Shown: positions 1 through 5,918 of the stretch, piece by piece
Layout: each line of letters opens with the position of its first letter
How positions within the stretch are numbered: the stretch's first letter is position 1
NCBI GenBank assembly: GCA_023387235.1
Contig: JAEWIJ010000217.1
Location: 1 to 13,770, forward strand
Length of the DNA: 13,770 nucleotides
Origin: Pseudomonadota bacterium
GTDB lineage: Bacteria; Pseudomonadota; Alphaproteobacteria; Rhizobiales; Hyphomicrobiaceae
Reading direction: 5' to 3'
The notes under the pieces: model-generated
The model's input: the letters and a program-made list of their open reading frames with translations, nothing else
Database searches by the model: none
Told to the model about the DNA's origin: nothing
Made by a program: the position numbers and the translations under genes

Positions 1-141
1 CTGCGGCAGCGGCTCTTTCGACGACCAGTCCTCTGCGGAAAACGGCGTCGGCGAGTCCTTCCGGCAATGGCCAGAGAACAAGTTCTTGTGGGCCTCGTTG
101 TTGTCGAAGTCGAAGCTGATGAAAGCGCGGGGATCGGCCAT
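1..141 (-). CDS. TIR-like (DUF1863/MTH538) protein, soluble paralogue, partial
   Basis: Only the first 47 codons are present; the gene runs off the left edge. The ATG at 141 is preceded by a good ribosome binding site six bases away. The peptide opens almost at once with the strand-A motif FISFDFDN, then CRKDSPTPFSAEDWSSKE, which fits the TIR-like fold of DUF1863, the family that includes ThsB of Thoeris. It matches the next gene upstream (316-819) at 32 of 44 aligned residues, so the two are tandem paralogues. Unlike that neighbour it has no N-terminal membrane segment and should be cytoplasmic. Related TIR-like proteins cleave NAD+ or make nucleotide signals, but the candidate catalytic region lies outside the window and activity cannot be judged. 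It is probably the last visible gene of the Mod-Res-TIR string. Confidence 0.75.
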   Translation of the reverse strand, partial: MADPRAFISFDFDNNEAHKNLFSGHCRKDSPTPFSAEDWSSKEPLPQ

Positions 142-147
142 GACTGT

Positions 148-153
148 TCCTTC
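148..153 (-). promoter_or_regulatory. ribosome binding site of the soluble TIR-like gene
   Basis: The minus strand reads GAAGGA with a six-base spacer before the ATG at 141. It is the clearest Shine-Dalgarno in the left part of the window and fixes this start. The 174-bp gap to the upstream TIR-like gene is long enough for its own promoter, but I could not support a specific -35/-10 pair. Confidence 0.6.
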
Positions 154-315
154 GTCGGTAGCGAGCGCAATTAATGCACGCGGCTCTGACGCACGAGCAG
201 GAACAGCCCGAACTGCCACTCGCAGAACAGGCGCAACTACAAGGACTCTGCCAGGAAATCGGGAGAGATCCCGCCGCGGCATTTTTTCGCGGCGCGGTTG
301 TTCAGTAAAGATCTC

Positions 316-819
316 CTACCGGTTCTTGGCCTCCTTCAACATGCGTTCGACTGCCTCCGCGATCGGCTTCCATTCCCATGCGTATGTGCGGTCGCGCGAC
401 AGCCCTTTGGGCAACGGCGTCGCGGCGTTAGCACCAGCGATATAGACACCAGCGACGGGAACCTTCTGCGCCGCCGCCATCGCGATCTCCTTCGCGACGC
501 CCGTCGCGCGATGGCTCGTTGGACTCACGAGCACGAACATGAAATGGCAACGCCCGATCTTTTCGTGGATGAGCTTTTCCCACTCCTTCTCTGGGAGCGC
601 TTCCTTGGACGACCAGTCTTGCGCGGAGAACGTCGTCGGTGACTTCTTGCTGCACTGGCCCGCGAACAGGTTCTTCTGGTTCAGGTCGTTGTCGAAGTCG
701 AAGCTAATGAACGCGCGCGGGTTCTCAATCGGCTTGGATTCGGACGGCTCGTCTTTGAAGGCACGAGCAATCAGAGCGACCCCGCCGACGATCAGTGCGA
801 ACACGGCCAGGGGATTCAC
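316..819 (-). CDS. Membrane-anchored TIR-like (DUF1863/MTH538) protein
   Basis: A 167-residue protein. Residues 2 to 20 are a single hydrophobic segment (LAVFALIVGGVALIARA), a probable N-terminal anchor. A charged linker leads to the TIR-like domain at 34-165: strand A FISFDFDND (37-45), the DWSSKE turn (68-73), VLVSPTSHRATGVAKEI (96-112) and PVAGVYIAG (121-129). Glu111 in GVAKEI occupies the place where NAD+-cleaving TIR domains carry their catalytic glutamate; this equivalence is by eye. The start is GTG at 819, chosen because an in-frame TAG lies eight codons upstream and because it keeps the membrane segment; no clear Shine-Dalgarno precedes it. It lies 139 bp after the Res-like gene on the same strand and 174 bp before its soluble paralogue. 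It is probably a defence effector or signal producer, but no ThsA-like partner is visible, so it should not be called Thoeris. Confidence 0.78.
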   Translation of the reverse strand: MNPLAVFALIVGGVALIARAFKDEPSESKPIENPRAFISFDFDNDLNQKNLFAGQCSKKSPTTFSAQDWSSKEALPEKEWEKLIHEKIGRCHFMFVLVSPTSHRATGVAKEIAMAAAQKVPVAGVYIAGANAATPLPKGLSRDRTYAWEWKPIAEAVERMLKEAKNR

Positions 820-821
820 GA

Positions 822-839
822 CGCGTGCTATCGCACGTG
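822..839 (-). repeat. small hairpin directly upstream of the membrane TIR-like start
   Basis: On the minus strand CGTGC, a four-base loop GATA and GCACG form a 5-bp stem that can extend to seven pairs through one G-U wobble. It ends two bases before the GTG start at 819 and covers the place where a Shine-Dalgarno would sit. It could limit translation or end upstream transcription, though there is no T-run. At this size chance is a real alternative. Confidence 0.25.
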
Positions 840-958
840 GCTATGACGAACAAGCGCGGATTCGGAGACGAACAGACGGCCGAGCGTGCGCGAGTCACGG
901 GACGTGTGCCTCCATCGAGCAGGAGCGAGGCCGCGCTATGACGTCGCGTGGTTGAGGC

Positions 959-3556
959 TCACATGGAGTAGCCGACGGCGATTCCGGACCGGTAGAGCGT
1001 TTCGGCGCTGTCCGTCGAAACCAAGACTGTGGTTCGCGCGATTTCACTCTGCATGTCGATGAGGCGCATCTTGCCGTCCACCTCGGCTACGGCCTCGATA
1101 CGGTGGAATGACGCTCCATATCTCTTGGCGAACGATGCGAGCGCCTTGAGCTTGATCAAGGCGTCTTCGAGGTGATGCCCATGTGGATCGACGATGGAAG
1201 CAACGACCTTGCCGCGGACCTCGTGAAAGAAGACGAAGTCCGGGTGCATCGTCCGCCAGTTTCCTGTGTCGCCTCGATAGGCAATTGCAAGCGAATCGAC
1301 GGCCGCGCGCGAAGGGTTGCGATACCAACCACGCGCATTGGGACGGGCGAGCTCCGTCGCGACGATTTCGCGTTCCCAACCATTGAGTGTCGTCAGAGGG
1401 AATTGGCCGTCGGCGTCGGACATCAGATGTAGCGCGACGAGCTGGGCCGGTATGATCTGGTCGCCCTCCTCGACCGAGTAGCCTTCGATGCGAGTTCGAG
1501 GCCGGCGAAGGCTACCGCGCTGCGGCTCCGTGGCCATAGCCCGAATGTCTTCGTAGTCCTGCTGGCGCACGTCGGGGAGCGCCTTAATCGCAACGCGGTG
1601 CTTGTCGAAAAGCGTCTGTGTCAGCTCAAGCGCTTCGGCATCCACCTTGTCGCGGACTTCTTTGACCGTGGCGAGCGCGGCAGCGCGCACGTACGCTGCT
1701 CGCAGCCCATCGTCATCGGAGTTATGGTCGTCCGGGCCAGCAAGGTGGTTGACGTATGATTGAGCGATGTCGGCACCGAACGCCTTCTTCGCGCCTTCAA
1801 ATCCAGTGCGGATAGCGCGATCGTCGGCGCGTTCAATAAACTCCGCGTAGCTCAGTCCCGTCTTCCCAAAGCGACCAGCGATCTGCTGCACGTGCACGTC
1901 CCAGATTTCCTGGACAGCTGCGTCGAGCTTGTCTCCGTAGCGGGTTGCATATCCGTCGAGGATTCTGTGCAGCTCCTTCTCGACGTTGGCGAGCGCACCG
2001 GGGGCGATTGCGTCAGCCGCGAGGGCCTGAGCAAGTGCGATCAGGCGCTTCACGGGTTTCGCACCACGTTGCGGCAGCGTTTCGGTCGGAAGCGTTCCCC
2101 AAAGTTCCCACACGGCTTCGGAGACCTTCGGATTCGGAACTAGCTCCTTGCCATCAATCACCGCCTTCTTCTGCCCGCCGGGCATCGATTCGAGGTCGCC
2201 GGTTAGGAAGCGGACGACCTTGACCGCCGTCGAGCGATCGAAGAACGGCAAGATGCAGTCGACGGCGTTCAGGCGCTCATCGCCTGGAATGCGACGGGCG
2301 AGTGGATTGCGAACCATCCGACCGAGCAACTGCGTGATGTGTGTGTTGTCTTTAGCCGGGCGGAACGAAACGAGCACTTCGGCCCGCGGGCAGTCCCAGC
2401 CCGTCGAGATCGCGTCCTTCGCGACGAGTATGCGGACGGAGGTTTCATCTTGCACGCGCTGGGGCTCGATCCAGTCGACCTTCCAGGAGCCAAATGTCTG
2501 CGTGGTGTGTTCGCCAAACACGTGCCGCACTGACGCGCGGCTTAACTCTGGATATTCGGAGAATATGGTGTCGAGTGCGACGCCAATTTGTTCCGGGTCC
2601 GGCGTGTTCGGTGCCTGCAAGACCAGTAGCGGCTGGACGTTCTCGACCAGCTGTTGGGCTGCCGAGTACTCTGCCCATCGTTTCGCAGAGTCTCGCAGCT
2701 TGCGTGCGGCACGCCGGACGAGAACGGAGTCGAAATTACCCGCCTCGTTCGGGATGTCGAGTACAAGTGTGTCCTTGACGAGTCCGGACTCTTGCACTCG
2801 ACTAGGGTCTACAGTGATCGCAGGGAGCGGGCGCCGGTTTTTGGTGGCCTCCGCGACCTGCATCGCTTCCTCGAAGTTCTTGATCGTTGCGGAGATGCCC
2901 CAAACGATCGGGATGGGAGGACGAGACCCAGCTCCGTTGACGAGCCGACGAACGATCGTTGGTTTCTCCGTATTAGTCTTCGTGCCAAACCCGCGATGCG
3001 CCTCGTCGAGCACGAGATACAGCGTGAGATCCTTGGCATTGATCGTGTTGGCGAGCGTCTCCCAAATCGTCCATCCCTGTGTGTCAGGCGGCGCCGCCGC
3101 GAAGCCCGGCAACCGTGCTTGCTCTACCGGTGCGTCGTCCACATGGCCACGCACGAGCAAGGACTTCGCGCTGAGCTTCTGCGTATTGAGGAAGTAGACT
3201 TTGCCCGGATCGAGACGCGGCTGTGCGAACGGTGGCTCGATGTGGACGAGGTTTGAGTAAGTGAACTTTTCCGACGCTTGTCGAAGCCGGTTGAACGTCT
3301 GAACATTCAGATCTGGGCTGTCTGAGAACCACAGCACGACTGCGCCTGTGTCTGGCGCTACATCGAAGGTCTCGCTGCCCCAAAAAAGCGCCTCGATGAC
3401 CGCCGCGGCCATCACCGTCTTGCCGGCGCCGGTTGTGGCTGCCAGAGAGAAGGAGGAGTTTTCGCCCTTGGTCTTGAACTTCTCGCGAGCCCGCTGGAGG
3501 TGCGCGAGAACGTCCTCGACAGCATCCGCTTGATAGTCTTTTAGCGTGAACTTCAC
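959..3556 (-). CDS. Type III restriction-like SF2 helicase / endonuclease (Res-like subunit)
   Basis: An 865-residue DNA-dependent ATPase of superfamily 2, predicted to translocate DNA and cleave with the partner methyltransferase. Visible motifs: KDYQ (6-9), Walker A TTGAGKT (41-47), DEAH box (184-187), motif III SAT (222-224), KDAISTGWDCPRAEV (380-394) and motif VI QLLGRMVRNP (409-418). The C-terminal part resembles the nuclease region of Res proteins: GWYRNPSRAAVDSLAIAY (743-760), HPDF (771-774), then SIVDPHGHHLEDAL (787-800). Where type III enzymes usually show an acidic-x-Lys motif followed by glycine, this one has D790-P-H792-G, so the usual lysine is histidine. The length fits the family (roughly 850-1000). 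The start is GTG at 3556, sharing GTGA with the Mod stop, which implies translational coupling. I am confident in the helicase and less so in active nuclease chemistry. Confidence 0.9.
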   Translation of the reverse strand: MKFTLKDYQADAVEDVLAHLQRAREKFKTKGENSSFSLAATTGAGKTVMAAAVIEALFWGSETFDVAPDTGAVVLWFSDSPDLNVQTFNRLRQASEKFTYSNLVHIEPPFAQPRLDPGKVYFLNTQKLSAKSLLVRGHVDDAPVEQARLPGFAAAPPDTQGWTIWETLANTINAKDLTLYLVLDEAHRGFGTKTNTEKPTIVRRLVNGAGSRPPIPIVWGISATIKNFEEAMQVAEATKNRRPLPAITVDPSRVQESGLVKDTLVLDIPNEAGNFDSVLVRRAARKLRDSAKRWAEYSAAQQLVENVQPLLVLQAPNTPDPEQIGVALDTIFSEYPELSRASVRHVFGEHTTQTFGSWKVDWIEPQRVQDETSVRILVAKDAISTGWDCPRAEVLVSFRPAKDNTHITQLLGRMVRNPLARRIPGDERLNAVDCILPFFDRSTAVKVVRFLTGDLESMPGGQKKAVIDGKELVPNPKVSEAVWELWGTLPTETLPQRGAKPVKRLIALAQALAADAIAPGALANVEKELHRILDGYATRYGDKLDAAVQEIWDVHVQQIAGRFGKTGLSYAEFIERADDRAIRTGFEGAKKAFGADIAQSYVNHLAGPDDHNSDDDGLRAAYVRAAALATVKEVRDKVDAEALELTQTLFDKHRVAIKALPDVRQQDYEDIRAMATEPQRGSLRRPRTRIEGYSVEEGDQIIPAQLVALHLMSDADGQFPLTTLNGWEREIVATELARPNARGWYRNPSRAAVDSLAIAYRGDTGNWRTMHPDFVFFHEVRGKVVASIVDPHGHHLEDALIKLKALASFAKRYGASFHRIEAVAEVDGKMRLIDMQSEIARTTVLVSTDSAETLYRSGIAVGYSM

Positions 3557-5727
3557 AACGAACCTCGGCCGGACTCGATCTCGAAATTGCGGAGGTATGC
3601 CTCGTAGAGGCGTACCGGCTCCACGTGGCTAGGAAGGTGCTGCGACACGGACTCGAACAGTCGATCTTCGTCGGTGACGATGAAGGCAACCCTGACAGTT
3701 GCCTTCGAGGCCAGCGCCTTCAGAAAGGCCTTCGCATGATCAAGGTCCGCAAGCACTCCGTAGGCTTCGGCGATGTCCCAGCCCTTCGAAACATCGTTGA
3801 TGTGGCGACCAACTGCCCCCGCACGCAGCCAAAGAAGCGGAGCGATCTTGGTAAACTCGCGATTGGACGAGACGCGCAGCGGCGCTTCGTAGGTCAGAGT
3901 AAAGAACTCGACGTTCTCTTGGAGGCCGTCAGACATGGGGAACTCGTCGGTGAACTTGTACTCGCCCTTGACTAGTTCGTTAGCCGTCGACTTTCCGGTG
4001 ATGGCTGCCTCGATTCGAGGTTTGGTTATGTACTCGCAGATTCCCCACCGCTCCCAGTCCTGGTCACCGGGGCGGAGCCCCTTGTCGCGCAGGTCCTTCT
4101 GTTCGTCAGCAGCGACCTCGTTGTTTGTCACTGAGATGCACTGACGGCGACCGCTATCTTGCTTATTGAGCCTCATCACGGCGTGCGCTGTCGTTCCGGA
4201 TCCTGCGAAGAAATCGACGATGACAGCGTTGGGCTTCGCGCCGACGGCAGTGCGAAGCATGTCTTCGACAAGGTACAAGCTCTTCGGGAAGGGGAACTTT
4301 CGACCGGGAATAAATCGGCCGAGGAGTTCGGAGCCATACGTCCCCGCGTTGTGAGAGTCGCGATGCCAGACCGTTCTCGGGAGTCTCGATCGCTCAACAT
4401 CCGCATCAAGCTCAAGAATAAGGGCGCCGTTTGCATCGCGTCCGATCGTCTTGATCTCGCCACTCTCAACGCGCTTGATGTCCTTCGAGATTAGATAGCT
4501 GATTGACCATGAGTCTCCCGCTCGCGTCCGCGCTCCAACCTTGACGTACCCCTTCTGGATGTTCTTCCTGAGTGTTTCCGGGCCAACGGTCCAATACCCG
4601 TCGTCGCCGCTGGTCCGCTTCGGAAGGACGGTGTCAAGGCCGGGTCGATCCGGTGCTTCCGACCGATGCTGATCCGGACGGAGCGGCTCCCCAACGTCCA
4701 CAATGGCTCGACGCTGTGGATCGACGTAGATCGGGTAAAAGAGCCCAGGTCGGTCCGATCGAGCCGAGTTGGATCCGCGACGCATGAGACGATTCCAGAT
4801 GTCGACCCGCTGCGCGGCCTGCGTTTCTCCGGAGGTCAGCATGTCATCCGGTCCCTGGGCCACCTTCGCCTCGCCGAGAAGCACCACGATCGCGTACTCG
4901 TCGACCCGTGCATACTCCTGTCCGCGTGCAACGCCGCGCTGGTTGGTAACAGTGGTGACCATCTGCTGGCGGCCCTCAGGAAACACTTGCTCAACGAGGA
5001 GCCCAAGGCGGTGGACCTCCTTTTCGTCGATCGTAACGATCAGCATGGAGTCGGCCGGATTCAGTAGCTCCTTTGCGAGGAGTAGCCGCCGTTCCATGAA
5101 CGCCAGCCACTTCGAGTGGCGGTAGAGATCATCACCCTCGACATAGTCATTGTTGTACTTCCAATCCTTCGCGCCCGTGTTGTACGGGGGGTCGATGTAG
5201 ATGCAGTCGACCTTGCTGCGATGTGTAAAGAGCAGGGTCTGGAGCGCGTGGAAGTTCTCCGCGTTGATGACGGTGTGAAACGGCTTATCGCCGCCCCGCT
5301 CGACCTTGCCGGTGGAAACCAGGCCCGGATAGATCGAGTCGCGAAACTCCGCCACCACGATCAAGTCGTCGAGTGCAGCGCTTCGCGTTTCCAGTGCGAC
5401 GACCTCCTCGAGCATTGGTTCCTTCGAACCCGACTTCGTCGCAAGCCGCTCCAGCGTCGCGGTGCCCGCGGTGCGATCGACACCGATTACTCGCCAGACA
5501 TGATCATCCCAGTTTTTCGGCGCCTTCTTCCGCGGAGGGAGCACGCGAACCTTGTCTCCCTTCCTGATCTTGCGCCCGGGTAGTTCCACGGCTTCCGGGA
5601 CGTGTCGCTCGAAATTCAGGCCGAACGCGCGTCGATCGGCGAGAGCGGACACCTCGCGCTCAAGGTCGCGTGCGAGGTCGGGCTCCCTGCTTCGTAGCTC
5701 GCGTAGCAGGTCGTTCAGGCGGGACAT
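3553..5727 (-). CDS. Type III-like DNA adenine-N6 methyltransferase (Mod-like subunit)
   Basis: A 724-residue beta-class amino-methyltransferase. The catalytic motif DPPY (179-182, in CIYIDPPYNTGAKDW) precedes the S-adenosylmethionine motif FAGSGTT (507-513). The roughly 320 residues between them hold the probable target-recognition region. DPPY indicates N6-adenine methylation. Residues 129-168 (RDSIYPG, then HTVINAENFHALQTLL) are typical of Mod proteins paired with DEAD/DEAH helicases. Residues about 51-95 (RKGDKVRVLPPRKKAPKNWD and following) look like a small SH3/KOW-like barrel ahead of the catalytic core; this is inference. The ATG at 5727 has only a weak purine stretch upstream. The gene overlaps the Res-like gene by four bases, so the pair should form one restriction-modification operon in which this enzyme protects host DNA and supplies specificity. 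It diverges from the UvrD-nuclease gene across 191 bp. Confidence 0.92.
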   Translation of the reverse strand: MSRLNDLLRELRSREPDLARDLEREVSALADRRAFGLNFERHVPEAVELPGRKIRKGDKVRVLPPRKKAPKNWDDHVWRVIGVDRTAGTATLERLATKSGSKEPMLEEVVALETRSAALDDLIVVAEFRDSIYPGLVSTGKVERGGDKPFHTVINAENFHALQTLLFTHRSKVDCIYIDPPYNTGAKDWKYNNDYVEGDDLYRHSKWLAFMERRLLLAKELLNPADSMLIVTIDEKEVHRLGLLVEQVFPEGRQQMVTTVTNQRGVARGQEYARVDEYAIVVLLGEAKVAQGPDDMLTSGETQAAQRVDIWNRLMRRGSNSARSDRPGLFYPIYVDPQRRAIVDVGEPLRPDQHRSEAPDRPGLDTVLPKRTSGDDGYWTVGPETLRKNIQKGYVKVGARTRAGDSWSISYLISKDIKRVESGEIKTIGRDANGALILELDADVERSRLPRTVWHRDSHNAGTYGSELLGRFIPGRKFPFPKSLYLVEDMLRTAVGAKPNAVIVDFFAGSGTTAHAVMRLNKQDSGRRQCISVTNNEVAADEQKDLRDKGLRPGDQDWERWGICEYITKPRIEAAITGKSTANELVKGEYKFTDEFPMSDGLQENVEFFTLTYEAPLRVSSNREFTKIAPLLWLRAGAVGRHINDVSKGWDIAEAYGVLADLDHAKAFLKALASKATVRVAFIVTDEDRLFESVSQHLPSHVEPVRLYEAYLRNFEIESGRGSL

Positions 5728-5827
5728 TGCTTCATTTCATACACCACCTGTGTCGATGCCTACACGCGCATCGGTACGATCGGCTACGTCGGTTTTCGGC
5801 AACGCGTCTGGCCGTCAGGTCGGCGAC

Positions 5828-5852
5828 GGGGTGCAACAATTCGTTGCACCCC
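5828..5852. promoter_or_regulatory. perfect inverted repeat in the divergent Mod / UvrD-nuclease region
   Basis: Two 10-base arms, GGGGTGCAAC and GTTGCACCCC, flank the five-base spacer AATTC. The repeat lies 101 bp from the Mod start and 67 bp from the UvrD-nuclease start, in a region that must hold both promoters. Its symmetry and placement suit a dimeric repressor operator controlling both transcripts. It could instead form an RNA hairpin in a leader. There is no T-run on either side, which argues against an intrinsic terminator. No regulator gene is visible in the window. Confidence 0.5.
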
Positions 5853-5918
5853 CTATTGTTTGCGCCCTGCATCCGCATGCGACGTCGTGCGTAGGCCAGC
5901 CGTTTCGGTGACAATGGG

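Noticed and set aside
1..819. Calling the TIR-like pair a Thoeris system
   Set aside because: Thoeris needs a ThsA effector (SIR2-SLOG or similar) and none is visible. The left edge cuts the locus, so this stays open rather than supported.
2148..3197. A 349-codon plus-strand open frame
   Set aside because: It lies entirely antisense to the helicase part of the Res-like gene, has no recognisable domain and is Ser/Arg/Thr-rich as shadow frames are.
5844..5872. TTGCAC in the right palindrome arm as a -35 box for the UvrD-nuclease gene
   Set aside because: No acceptable -10 hexamer was found 16 to 19 bases downstream.
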